NCBI GenBank assembly: GCA_934371135.1
Contig: CAKRNO010000005.1
Span: 33,784-97,783, forward strand
Direction of reading: 5' to 3'
DNA length: 64,000 nt
From: an uncultured Eubacteriales bacterium
GTDB lineage: Bacteria; Bacillota; Clostridia; Oscillospirales; CAG-272
Positions 48,162 through 57,215 of this stretch are shown here, piece after piece. The translations under genes were made by a program, and so were the position numbers. Position 1 is the first letter of the stretch. The number at the start of each line of letters is the position of its first letter. The notes below the pieces were generated by a model that saw only the letters and a program-made list of their open reading frames with translations, searched no databases and was not told where the DNA came from.

Positions 48162-48710
48162 ATGAACACATCTGCCGAAAAGTCCTCCTCCCGCCTCCGC
48201 GCCATGACTCTCACCGCCATGTTCGCGGCGATCCTCTGCATCGTCTGCCCGATCTCCATCCCGATCACGGGTCTGGTGCCGATCACCTTCTCCCTGCTCG
48301 CGATCTACCTTGCGGGCGGACTGCTCGGCTCCGGCTGCGGCACCCTCGCCGTGCTCGTCTATCTCGCGCTCGGCGCCGCCGGGCTCCCGGTCTTCTCGAA
48401 ATTTTCCGGCGGCGTCGCCGCCCTCATCGGACCGACGGGCGGGTACCTCATCGGCTACATCCCCTGCGTGGCGATCACCGGCATCTCCCGCCGCTATCCC
48501 CGTCTGTTCCCGCTGCTCTCCGCCGCCGGGCTCGCCGTCTGCTATCTGTTCGGTACAATCTGGCTGTCGATCAGCACCGGTAACCCCTTCGGCGCCGCGC
48601 TGAAGGTAGCGGTGCTCCCCTTTCTGCCCTTTGACGCCATCAAGATCGTCATGGCGTCCCTGCTGTTCTACCCGCTCCGCAGCGGCTTTACCCGCATCGC
48701 CCGTAAGTAA
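48162..48710 (+). CDS. bioY: Biotin ECF transporter S component BioY
   Basis: A 182-residue membrane protein with about six TM helices. The BioY signature includes IPITGLVPITFSLLAIYLAG, GLPVFSKFSGGVAALIGPTGG and FLPFDAIKIVMA. It binds biotin and works with an energy-coupling module encoded elsewhere. RBS AAAGGA. Direct neighbour of birA, so biotin uptake and attachment are linked in one operon. Confidence 0.95.
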   Translation: MNTSAEKSSSRLRAMTLTAMFAAILCIVCPISIPITGLVPITFSLLAIYLAGGLLGSGCGTLAVLVYLALGAAGLPVFSKFSGGVAALIGPTGGYLIGYIPCVAITGISRRYPRLFPLLSAAGLAVCYLFGTIWLSISTGNPFGAALKVAVLPFLPFDAIKIVMASLLFYPLRSGFTRIARK

Positions 48711-48914
48711 CCCACCCCCGCCGCGGCGCCCGGCGCCGCCGGCTCTCCCGCACCCCTCTCCATCCGGCACCACCGGGCGCCGGAGAGACCACTCCCGTAC
48801 CACCGCCTCCGTGCCTTCCGCGACACTGCTCGCCGCCCGCACGGATGACAATAAAAGAATACACCCGGACGCCGCCGTCCGCACCCATACCGATATCGTT
48901 TGGAGGACACCACC

Positions 48915-49553
48915 ATGCTTACCGTTGAACGCATTTCCGTCATGAATTTTGAGAACGCCATCCGCGGCGCGCGCAACCCGATGAACAGCTGGGCGCGCAT
49001 GGACAGCTATTACGACGAGGAGGGCAATTACCACCTCGGGGAGAACGATCTCTCCCTCGCGACCCGCCTTGCGCGGGCGGGCTCCGACCACCGTAAGTAC
49101 CTCCGCCAGGTCATGGTGTCGATGGATATCACGGCGCCGCTCTACTGGTGGAAGGAGTTTGACACCTACAAGGTCGGTACGGTCGCGAACTCCTGCTCCA
49201 CCATGCACAAGATCCACGCCAAGGCGTTCTCGCGGGAGGATTTTGCCTGTGACCGCATGACGCCCGACGCCCTCGCGGTGCTCGACGCCGTCATCGCCTA
49301 CCTTGAAGCCGAGCGCCTGCAATATGTGGAGACCAAGGAGCTCCCGCACTGGCACAACATGATCCAGCTCCTGCCCTCCTCCTACCTGCAGATGCGGACG
49401 GTCACGATGAACTACGAGGTGCTCATCCACATCTACGCCGCGCGCAAGAACCATAAGCTTGCGGAATGGCATGACCTCTGCGACGCCATCCGGACGCTGC
49501 CCTACGCGCGCGAGCTCATTCTGCTCTCCGATGAAGAAGGTGAAAACGCATGA
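48915..49553 (+). CDS. Uncharacterised protein, possibly a divergent ThyX-like flavoprotein
   Basis: A 212-residue helical protein. Residues 75-102 read PLYWWKEFDTYKVGTVAN then SCSTMHK. This lines up with the ThyX active-site block (WWxxFxRHRxxSxNExSxR): the first Arg/His are replaced by Tyr/Lys, Ser by Thr, while the Asn-x-x-Ser pair is kept. MNSWARMDSYYD and LATRLARAGSDHRKYLRQ are further conserved-looking segments. I have no proof of thymidylate activity and the catalytic Arg residues appear lost. ATG 48915 follows GGAGG by 8 nt. Its stop overlaps nadE. Confidence 0.6.
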   Translation: MLTVERISVMNFENAIRGARNPMNSWARMDSYYDEEGNYHLGENDLSLATRLARAGSDHRKYLRQVMVSMDITAPLYWWKEFDTYKVGTVANSCSTMHKIHAKAFSREDFACDRMTPDALAVLDAVIAYLEAERLQYVETKELPHWHNMIQLLPSSYLQMRTVTMNYEVLIHIYAARKNHKLAEWHDLCDAIRTLPYARELILLSDEEGENA

Positions 49554-51472
49554 AAGACGGTTTTCTCCGGGTAGGCACCGCCTCCCCCGCCATCCGGGTC
49601 GCCGACCCCACCTATAACGTCGCCTCGCATATCGCCGCCGCGCGTGACGCGGCGGCGACGGGGGTGCGCGTCCTCGCGTTCCCCGAGCTTTCCCTCTCGG
49701 CGTACACCTGCTCCGACCTCTTTTACCAGGAGGTCCTGCTCGACGCCTGCGAGGCGGCGCTGCGGGAATATATCGCGGCGACCGCCGGGCTCGATATGGT
49801 GAGCATCGTCGGCGTCCCCGTGCGCCACGCCGGCAGACTGTACAACTGCGCCGCCGTCACCTGCCACGGGCACCTGCTCGGGCTCGTCCCCAAGACGCAC
49901 GTCTGCACCTACGCCGAGTTTTACGAGGGGCGGCAGTTCACCGCCGCCCCCGCCGACCCGATCCTCCTCACCTTTGCGGGAGAGGAGACCTGCCTCTTTA
50001 CAAGGCAGCTCTTTGCCTGCCGCGAGATGCCCTCGCTGGTGCTCGCTGCCGAGATCTGCGAGGATCTGTGGGTGGCAGACCCGCCCTCGAACGCCCACTG
50101 CGCCGCGGGCGCCACGCTGATTGCCAACCTCTCGGCGTCGGATGAGACAGTCGGTAAATGCGATTACCGCCGCTCGCTCATCGGCATCCAGTCGGCGCGC
50201 GCCATGTGCGTGTACCTGTACGCCGACGCCGGCTGCGGCGAGAGCGGCACCGATATGGTCTTTTCGGGCAACTGCTTTGTGGCGGAAGCCGGGCGGATCC
50301 TCGCCGAGAGCAAGCCTTTCTCGGACGGGACGCTCACCGTGACCGAGGTCGATCTCAAGCGGGCGGAGGCGATGCGCGCCCGCACGAACACCTTTGTCAG
50401 CCACCCCGACCCCACCTATCGGACCGTCACCTTCTCCCTGCCGACGACCGAGACACCCCTGACCCGGGCGGAGGCGAAGACGCCGTTTGTCCCCGGGGAC
50501 GAGAGCGAGCGCTACGCCCGCAGTGAGCTCATCCTCAATATCCAGTCCCGCGCGCTTGCCGGCAGAGTGGAGCGTTCGCACTCCCGCACCATGGTGGTCG
50601 GCGTCTCCGGCGGGCTGGATTCCACCCTCGCGCTGCTGGTCGCCGCCCGTGCGGCGGACCTCATCGGGCTGCCGCGTACCGCGGTCGTCGCCGTGACGAT
50701 GCCCTGCTTCGGCACCACCGCCCGCACCAAGTCCAATGCCGAGAAACTCTCTGAAAAACTGGGCGCCACCTTGCGCGTGGTCGATATCAAGGAGGCGGTG
50801 GATCTGCACTTCCGCGACATCGGGCACGACCCCGCCGACCACAACGTCGTCTACGAAAACGCGCAGGCGCGCGAGCGCACGCAGGTGCTGATGGATACGG
50901 CGAACGGCATGGGCGGGCTCGTCGTCGGTACGGGTGACCTCTCGGAGCTCGCGCTCGGGTGGGCGACCTACAACGGCGACCATATGTCCATGTACGGCGT
51001 GAACGCCGGCGTCCCCAAGACGCTGGTGCGTTACCTCGTCGCGTTTGAGGCAGACCGCTTCACCGCCATGGGCGATACGGAGACCGCCGCGTGCCTCTGC
51101 GACATCCTCGCGACCCCCGTCTCCCCCGAGCTCCTGCCGCCCGAGGAAAACGGCGAGATCGCGCAGAAGACCGAGGGCATCGTCGGACCCTATGAGCTCC
51201 ACGACTTCTTCCTCTACTATTTCGTGCGTTTCGGCTTCCCCCCGAAGAAGATTCTCCGCATGGCGACGCTTGCGTTTGCGGACGCCTATACCGAAGCGCA
51301 GATCAAAACCTATCTGACCCTGTTCGTCCGCCGCTTCTTTGCGCAGCAGTTCAAGCGCTCCTGCCTGCCGGACGGACCCAAGGTCGGCAGCCTCTGCCTC
51401 TCCCCGCGCGGCGACTTCCGTATGCCGAGTGACGCGCAGGCGGCGGCATGGCTGCGGGAGCTTTCCGAATGA
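49550..51472 (+). CDS. nadE: Glutamine-dependent NAD+ synthetase
   Basis: A 640-residue bifunctional enzyme that amidates deamido-NAD using glutamine. Residues 1-280 are the nitrilase-type glutaminase: Glu in FPELSLSAYTCSD, Lys in LGLVPKTHV and Cys in LAAEICEDLW. Residues about 330-600 are the ATP-pyrophosphatase synthetase: SGGLDST (about 352), ATY...GDHMSMYGVNAGVPKTLV, and a C-terminal KVGSLCLSPRGDFRMPSDA close. Length matches the Gln-dependent type. The ATG overlaps the upstream stop, and its stop overlaps pth (ATGA). Confidence 0.96.
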   Translation: MKDGFLRVGTASPAIRVADPTYNVASHIAAARDAAATGVRVLAFPELSLSAYTCSDLFYQEVLLDACEAALREYIAATAGLDMVSIVGVPVRHAGRLYNCAAVTCHGHLLGLVPKTHVCTYAEFYEGRQFTAAPADPILLTFAGEETCLFTRQLFACREMPSLVLAAEICEDLWVADPPSNAHCAAGATLIANLSASDETVGKCDYRRSLIGIQSARAMCVYLYADAGCGESGTDMVFSGNCFVAEAGRILAESKPFSDGTLTVTEVDLKRAEAMRARTNTFVSHPDPTYRTVTFSLPTTETPLTRAEAKTPFVPGDESERYARSELILNIQSRALAGRVERSHSRTMVVGVSGGLDSTLALLVAARAADLIGLPRTAVVAVTMPCFGTTARTKSNAEKLSEKLGATLRVVDIKEAVDLHFRDIGHDPADHNVVYENAQARERTQVLMDTANGMGGLVVGTGDLSELALGWATYNGDHMSMYGVNAGVPKTLVRYLVAFEADRFTAMGDTETAACLCDILATPVSPELLPPEENGEIAQKTEGIVGPYELHDFFLYYFVRFGFPPKKILRMATLAFADAYTEAQIKTYLTLFVRRFFAQQFKRSCLPDGPKVGSLCLSPRGDFRMPSDAQAAAWLRELSE

Positions 51473-52101
51473 CCGATATCTTTGCTCTTTTCGACCGTAT
51501 TTCGAGCGGTGCCGCCGCCCCTGCCGGCGCCGTCACCCACCTCGTCGTCGGGCTCGGCAATACGGGTAAACCGTATGAGGGCACGCGCCACAACGCGGGC
51601 TTCATGTGCCTGGATGCCGTCGCCGCGGCGGCGGGTGCGCGGGTGACCTCCCTGCGCTTTCACTCTCTCACGGCGGATACGACCTACGGCGGGCGGCGGG
51701 TGCTGCTCATGAAGCCGCAGACGCTCATGAACCTGTCGGGCGTCGCCGTCGCCGAAGCGGCGGACTTCTACCACATCCCCCCGGAGCACGTCATCGTGCT
51801 CTGTGACGACATCAACTTTGCCGTCGGGCACGCCCGCATCCGGCTGAAGGGCTCGCACGGCGGGCACAACGGACTGCGTGACATCACGACCCGCCTCGGC
51901 TCCGAAAATTTCGTGCGTGTGCGTGTCGGCGTCGGGCAGAAGCCCTCGCCGGACTACGACCTCGCGGACTGGGTGCTGGGGCACCTCCCGGCGGGCGAGC
52001 TCGCCGAGCTCCGGGACACGGTGGCGCCGCGCATGGCGGACGCCGTCCGCCTGCTCCTGGAGGGGAAGCCCGATCTCGCCATGTCGCAGTATTCCAAGTA
52101 A
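51469..52101 (+). CDS. pth: Peptidyl-tRNA hydrolase
   Basis: A 210-residue esterase that recycles stalled peptidyl-tRNA. Family motifs: VGLGNTGKPYEGTRHNAGF (catalytic His), LLMKPQTLMNLSG, VLCDDINFAVGHARIRLKG and SHGGHNGLRDI. Asp and Asn active-site positions are present. The N-terminus carries about 24 extra residues (TDIFALFDRISSGAAAPAG) before the usual start. ATG 51469 overlaps nadE (ATGA). Followed by mfd, a classic pairing. Confidence 0.97.
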   Translation: MTDIFALFDRISSGAAAPAGAVTHLVVGLGNTGKPYEGTRHNAGFMCLDAVAAAAGARVTSLRFHSLTADTTYGGRRVLLMKPQTLMNLSGVAVAEAADFYHIPPEHVIVLCDDINFAVGHARIRLKGSHGGHNGLRDITTRLGSENFVRVRVGVGQKPSPDYDLADWVLGHLPAGELAELRDTVAPRMADAVRLLLEGKPDLAMSQYSK

Positions 52102-52102
52102 C

Positions 52103-55100
52103 ATGAGACTGACACAATGGATCTTTGCCGACCCCGAGGTCGGCCAGGTGCTCGACTGCGTGCGGGAACAGCGACACGCGGCGACGCCGCTCCCCGTGCT
52201 GGTGAACGGCCTGTCGGGCGGCGCGTCCGACGCGTTTCTCACCGAGGCGGCGCTCGCCCTGCGCGAGCGGGAGGGTACGCCCACGCTCTTTCTCGTGCCG
52301 GATGCAGGCACCGCGGCGTCCCTCGCCGCCTGCCTGTCGTCGTCCGGGCTGCGCGCTTACCATTTCCCCGAGCGCGATCTTATCTTTCATGCCTATTCTG
52401 CCTCTCACGACACAGAGCGTGAGCGGCTTTTCGTCATGCACGCCTGCCTTGCCGGTGAGGCAGACGCCGTCATCGCGACCCCGGCGGCGGCACTCGGCTT
52501 TCTCCCCCCGCGGGAGGCATCGGAGCGCGCGGCCCTCACCCTTTCTGTCGGCGGCGTGATGGACCCCGGGGACCTCGCCCGGCGGCTCACCGACCTCGGC
52601 TATGTCGCGTGCGACCTCGTGGAGGCGCCCGGGCAGTTCGCGCGCCGCGGCGGCATCCTCGACCTCTTTTCCCGCGCGGCAGAGTACCCGCTCCGCCTGG
52701 AGTTCTTCGGGAACGAGATCGACCGCCTCTGCGCCTTCGACCCCGTCTCCCAGCGCGTGACCGAAAACCTCGATACCTATACCCTCCTGCCCGCGCATGA
52801 GGTGCGCCTCTCGGAGGCGGCAAAGACGCGCGTTTTGCGGGAGCTCCGTCGCCTGCTTGCGGCGGCAAAAGCGGATGATAACGCGGATGCGGAGGAAGAA
52901 CTCCGCTCCGAGCTCGCTGCCCTCGAAAACGGGCAGGAGCTGCTCTCCCGTGACCGCTTCCTGCCCTGGATATACCCCGACGGGACCACCCTTTTTGACT
53001 ATCTGCCCCCCAAAACCCCCACCTTTATCCTCGGTACCAACGAGGTCGAGGAGTCACTCGCCCGGCACAGGGAGACGCGCGCGTCACAGCTCGCCACCCT
53101 CACCGCGGCGGGGCTCCTGCCCGCCGGCGCCGCCTTCGAGGCGGATGACCGGGCATACCGCGGGTATCTTGCCGCGACCGTCCCGCTCCATCTCAACCCC
53201 TTTACCGGCGGTACGTTCCAGAAAGAAGGCGGGCTTTTCGGCTTCCGCTGCCGCCGCCTGCCCACCTATGCGGATGCTCCCGCCGCCCTGGCGGAGGACC
53301 TGCAGGGCTTTATCTCGCAGTATTACAGGCTCCTCCTCGTCACGGAGACGGCGGCAGAGGCTTCCTCTCTCGTCTCCTACCTCTCCGACCTCTCGATTCA
53401 GGCGGTGCCCGCGCCGGACGCGCTGACCTTTGAGAATGCCGTCCCCGGCGTGGTCTATGTCACCACCGGCTCCCTCTCCTCGGGGTATGAGCTCCTCGCC
53501 CCCCGCGTCGCGCTCCTTTCGACGGCGGCGGCGGGCGGTGCCGCCGAGGGGCGGCGCCTCATCGGCGCGAAGAAAAAGCGCTTTGCCCCGGGGCGCACCA
53601 TCCTCTCCTACGCGGAGCTCTCGCCCGGAGACCTCGTCGTGCACGAGAAGTACGGGATCGGGCGCTTCCTCGGCATCGAGCGACTGGTGCAGGACGGCGT
53701 GCGCCGCGATTTCATCACCATCCAGTACGCCGGGACGGATAAGCTGTTCATCCCCGCTGACCGGATCGAAGCGGTCACCAAGTATATCGGCGGCGGCGAG
53801 GGGGCGCACGTCCCGCTCTCCAAAATGGGTGGTACCGCCTGGAACAAGACCAAATCGCGCGCGAAAGCGGCGGCGGGCGACATGGCGAGAGAGCTCGTTG
53901 CCCTCTATGCGGCGCGCGCCCGCCGCCCGGGCATCTCTTTCCCGCCCGAGGAAAAAATGGAGACCGAGTTTGCGGGGAACTTCGCCTACGAGCTGACCGA
54001 CTGCCAGGCAAGCGCCGTTGCGGACATCCTCGCCGATATGGAGAAGCCCCAGCCCATGGAGCGCCTGCTCTGCGGCGACGTCGGGTTCGGGAAGACGGAG
54101 GTCGCGCTCCGCGCCGCCTTCCGCGCCATTGCCGACGGCTACCAGGTGGCGATCCTCGTCCCCACCACCATCCTCGCGCTCCAGCACTATGAGACGGCGC
54201 TCTCGCGCTTCCGCGGCTTTGCCGTCCGCGTCGATATGCTCTCCCGCTTCCGCACGGCGAAGCAGCAGGCGGTCATCCGCCGCCGTCTCGCCCGCGGCGA
54301 AACGGACCTCGTGGTCGGTACGCACAGCCTGCTTGCCGACGGCATCGCCTTCCGGCGGCTCGGGCTGCTCATCGTCGATGAGGAACAGCGCTTCGGCGTC
54401 GCCCAGAAGGAAAAGCTCAAAAAGCTCGCCGCGGATGTGGACGTCCTGACCCTGTCCGCGACGCCCATCCCGCGCACCCTCAGCATGGCGGTCAGCGGCA
54501 TCCGCGACCTGTCGGTGCTGGACGAGGCGCCGGGCGACCGCCGCCCGGTCGAGACCTACGTCATGGAGTACCGGGAGGAGCCCATCCACACCGCCATCAC
54601 GCGTGAGCTCGCGCGCGGCGGGCAGGTGCTTTATCTCTATAACCGCACCGAGAACATCGATCTCGTCGCGGGGCGTATCCTCGCCGCCCACCCGGGCGCC
54701 CGCGTCGCGTACGCGCACGGGCAGATGGATAAGGAGGATATCGAGGGCATCTGGCAGATGCTCGTCCGCGGGGAGATCGACATCCTGGTCTGCACCACCA
54801 TCATTGAAACGGGCGTGGACCTCCCGAACGCGAACACCCTCATCATCGAGGATGCCGACCGCCTCGGGCTCGCCCAGCTCCACCAGATCCGCGGGCGCAT
54901 CGGCAGGTCGTCGCGCCAGGCGTATGCCTACCTGACCTATCGCCGCGGCAAGGCGCTCTCCGAGGAGTCGAGGAAACGCCTGGAGGCACTGCGTGAATAC
55001 ACCGAGTTCGGCGCGGGCTTCCGTATTGCCCTGCGTGATATGGAGATCCGCGGCGCAGGCGACCTGCTCGGCGCGAGCCAGCACGGGCACATCGAGCAGG

Positions 55101-55672
55101 TCGGGTACGACCTCTATGTGCGCCTGCTTGAGGAGGCGATCCTTGACGAGCGCGGCGAGACAAAGGCACCGCCGTTCGAGGCAAAGGTGGATCTGAAGGT
55201 CGATGCCTACCTCCCCGAGAGCTATATTGCCGCCGAGCGGCACCGGATGGAGTTCTATAAAAAGATCTCCCTCATTGAAACGGAAAATGACCGGCAGGAC
55301 GTCCTCGACGAGCTGTGCGACCGCTTCGGTGACCCGCCGAAGCCCGCGGTCGATCTGACCTATATCGCCCTGACGCACGCCCTCGCGGTGAAGTGCCGCG
55401 TGTCGAACGTCACGCGGGACGCACGCAATCTCCTGGTGCTGCCCGAGCGCGTCACTCCGGAGCTCCTCGCCGAGCTTTTCCACCGTTTTGACGGCTTCCG
55501 CCCGCCGCGCACCGCGACCGCCAGCCTCACCCTGCCCATGAAAAACACGAAGAACCCCGCCGCGGCTGCGGCGGATATGATGGCGACGTATGCCGACGCC
55601 TGCGCCGCCGTCCGACAAGCCGAGGAGGAACAAAACCATGCCAAAACAACCGAAAAGACCGAAAACCCCTGA
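52103..55672 (+). CDS. mfd: Transcription-repair coupling factor Mfd
   Basis: A 1189-residue DNA translocase that removes stalled RNA polymerase and recruits UvrA. The first 470 residues are UvrB-like. The RID/CarD-like RNA polymerase-interacting domain sits at about 505-575 (LSPGDLVVHEKYGIGRFLG). The SF2 helicase core spans about 630-1000: Walker A GDVGFGKTEVA, DEEQRFGVAQKEKL (motif II), TATPIPRTL-type SATPIPRTLSM, and the TRG motif (LHQIRGRIGRSSRQAY). The C-terminal D7 autoinhibitory domain is present. The start is ATG 52103, two bases after pth. The open frame extends left within pth without RBS. Confidence 0.97.
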   Translation: MRLTQWIFADPEVGQVLDCVREQRHAATPLPVLVNGLSGGASDAFLTEAALALREREGTPTLFLVPDAGTAASLAACLSSSGLRAYHFPERDLIFHAYSASHDTERERLFVMHACLAGEADAVIATPAAALGFLPPREASERAALTLSVGGVMDPGDLARRLTDLGYVACDLVEAPGQFARRGGILDLFSRAAEYPLRLEFFGNEIDRLCAFDPVSQRVTENLDTYTLLPAHEVRLSEAAKTRVLRELRRLLAAAKADDNADAEEELRSELAALENGQELLSRDRFLPWIYPDGTTLFDYLPPKTPTFILGTNEVEESLARHRETRASQLATLTAAGLLPAGAAFEADDRAYRGYLAATVPLHLNPFTGGTFQKEGGLFGFRCRRLPTYADAPAALAEDLQGFISQYYRLLLVTETAAEASSLVSYLSDLSIQAVPAPDALTFENAVPGVVYVTTGSLSSGYELLAPRVALLSTAAAGGAAEGRRLIGAKKKRFAPGRTILSYAELSPGDLVVHEKYGIGRFLGIERLVQDGVRRDFITIQYAGTDKLFIPADRIEAVTKYIGGGEGAHVPLSKMGGTAWNKTKSRAKAAAGDMARELVALYAARARRPGISFPPEEKMETEFAGNFAYELTDCQASAVADILADMEKPQPMERLLCGDVGFGKTEVALRAAFRAIADGYQVAILVPTTILALQHYETALSRFRGFAVRVDMLSRFRTAKQQAVIRRRLARGETDLVVGTHSLLADGIAFRRLGLLIVDEEQRFGVAQKEKLKKLAADVDVLTLSATPIPRTLSMAVSGIRDLSVLDEAPGDRRPVETYVMEYREEPIHTAITRELARGGQVLYLYNRTENIDLVAGRILAAHPGARVAYAHGQMDKEDIEGIWQMLVRGEIDILVCTTIIETGVDLPNANTLIIEDADRLGLAQLHQIRGRIGRSSRQAYAYLTYRRGKALSEESRKRLEALREYTEFGAGFRIALRDMEIRGAGDLLGASQHGHIEQVGYDLYVRLLEEAILDERGETKAPPFEAKVDLKVDAYLPESYIAAERHRMEFYKKISLIETENDRQDVLDELCDRFGDPPKPAVDLTYIALTHALAVKCRVSNVTRDARNLLVLPERVTPELLAELFHRFDGFRPPRTATASLTLPMKNTKNPAAAAADMMATYADACAAVRQAEEEQNHAKTTEKTENP

Positions 55673-56951
55673 CCGGTCGGTACCGGAAACCGCTGTCCCC
55701 GAGGCAACGGCAGGGGCGACCGCCGGGGGAGCTGTCACGGCGTCCGCCCCGGTGGAGACCTCTGCTCCGGCGAAAAGCTCCGCCCGGTCAAAGACCGCTT
55801 CCCCCGGTGAAAAGCGCCGCTTCCCCCGTCGGCTCGCCGTGATCCTGCTCGCCGTCCTGCTGCTCGTTGCCATCGGGGTATCGGTCCCCGTCGGCATCTC
55901 GCTCTCGCGGCGCGTCCTGACCTTCCGCGGCATCCGCGTGGACCGCTCGCTCTACGCCTGCTTCACGGCGGGGTACCGCTACCGGTATCTCGCACAGTGC
56001 GACTATGCCGCGAAGTCGGACACCGCCGCTTTCTGGTCGCGCGTCAAGGACGAGGCGACCGGTCTTACCTACGGCGAGGACTGCGAGGCACAGACGCGTA
56101 CCTACATTCTCCGTGTCATCACCGCCGCCTATCTCTTTGACGAAAGCGGAGAGACGCTTTCGGCGGCAGAGCGCGCCACGGTCGGGACGCAGGTGGCGGA
56201 TCTTGTCACCTACCGTTTCGGCGGAGACGAGCAATCGTTCAAGAGCGCGGCGGCAGCCTACGGTTTTACCGCGCGCGACGTCCGCGACGTCTACATCTAC
56301 GAGCTGAAAGCCGGTCTGCTCCCCTCCCACATCTCGCTCTCCTCCGAGCAGATTGCGGGCTACTTCGGCGAGCACTACCGCCGCGTGCAGATGGTCGTCA
56401 TCGACCGGGGCGCGTCGGACGCGACGCGCAGAGACGCCGCGACGCGTTACGACCGTGTCCTGGAACTGTCGGAGGCGGAGGATCGCATCGGGCGTTTTCA
56501 TGACACGCTCCTGGATACCGACCTGAACGCCAACGCCGCCTATCGCGATCCGTCGAGCGGCGCGGCGGCAGACTTCGCGAGCGGGTATTATTTCAACCCG
56601 GCGGGCGGGTACGACGCGGACTTCGTCGAGGCGATCCCGCAGGAATACAGCGGCGTGGACGGCGCCAAGCTGCTGGAAGCCGCCTGTTCCCTGGACGCCC
56701 CCGGCGACGTCACCTCCTACACGGAGGGCGGCTATACCTTCTACCTCCTGCGGGAGAAACCGAAGCTCGATGACCTCTCGGATGAAAACTACACAAAAAC
56801 CATGTTCTCTGACTTTAACGACCTCGCCGTCGCCGATTACCTCCCCTCCTACCTTGACAGCTTCGCCGCAGACGCCAGCTGGCACCTCTCCCATGCCCGC
56901 GCCTGGCTCCCCGCCGGCGCCGACTCCAAGCTCCATCTGTTCTTCGCATAA
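55638..56951 (+). CDS. Membrane-anchored SurA/PrsA-like foldase
   Basis: A 437-residue protein. Residues 1-64 are cytoplasmic, basic and Ala/Pro/Thr-rich. One TM helix at about 66-90 (LAVILLAVLLLVAIGVS) anchors it with the rest outside. The extracellular part has SurA_N-like helices (VITAAYLFDESGE, AYGFTARDVRDVYIYEL) and a C-terminal part that may hold a small parvulin-like domain (residues about 255-375), though the typical parvulin active-site His/Cys set is not obvious. ATG 55638 follows GAGGAGGA; it overlaps the mfd end. mfd followed by such a foldase is common in clostridia. Confidence 0.75.
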   Translation: MPKQPKRPKTPDRSVPETAVPEATAGATAGGAVTASAPVETSAPAKSSARSKTASPGEKRRFPRRLAVILLAVLLLVAIGVSVPVGISLSRRVLTFRGIRVDRSLYACFTAGYRYRYLAQCDYAAKSDTAAFWSRVKDEATGLTYGEDCEAQTRTYILRVITAAYLFDESGETLSAAERATVGTQVADLVTYRFGGDEQSFKSAAAAYGFTARDVRDVYIYELKAGLLPSHISLSSEQIAGYFGEHYRRVQMVVIDRGASDATRRDAATRYDRVLELSEAEDRIGRFHDTLLDTDLNANAAYRDPSSGAAADFASGYYFNPAGGYDADFVEAIPQEYSGVDGAKLLEAACSLDAPGDVTSYTEGGYTFYLLREKPKLDDLSDENYTKTMFSDFNDLAVADYLPSYLDSFAADASWHLSHARAWLPAGADSKLHLFFA

Positions 56952-56972
56952 GGAGGACGGGGGGAACCGCGG

Positions 56973-57001
56973 GGGACCCTTTTTGAGAAAAAGGGTCCCC
57001 G
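56973..57001. repeat. Perfect palindromic hairpin repeat
   Basis: GGGGACCCTTTTT-GAG-AAAAAGGGTCCCC, 13-bp stem, no U-tract after it. Resembles intergenic palindromes seen in gut clostridia; likely a repeat rather than a terminator. Confidence 0.6.
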
Positions 57002-57079
57002 CTCCCTCCCAAAACCTCTTTGAGAATTCGTTGTTGACGCAGGGGGACACAACGGGAGCAACCGAAACGCCATACTGAA

Positions 57080-57119
57080 CGGGAGGAGCCGTATTTTACG
57101 GCTCCTCCCGGTTGTTTTT
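57080..57119. terminator. Terminator between foldase and feoB
   Basis: CGGGAGGAGCCGTA-TTT-TACGGCTCCTCCCG (57080-57110) followed by GTTGTTTTTA; serves the plus-strand operon, and possibly the convergent gene. Confidence 0.85.
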
Positions 57120-57215
57120 AATGAATGATATGTGTGCCCGGGGAGAGCGGCAGGCGGGCGCCCCTGTGTCCTTGCGCTTTGGTGTGCGCCCGGTGTCGTT
57201 TTCCCCTCCCGCTGC

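Noticed and set aside
53084..55933. 949-residue minus-strand open frame opposite mfd
   Set aside because: Shadow of mfd; no RBS, no recognisable domain.
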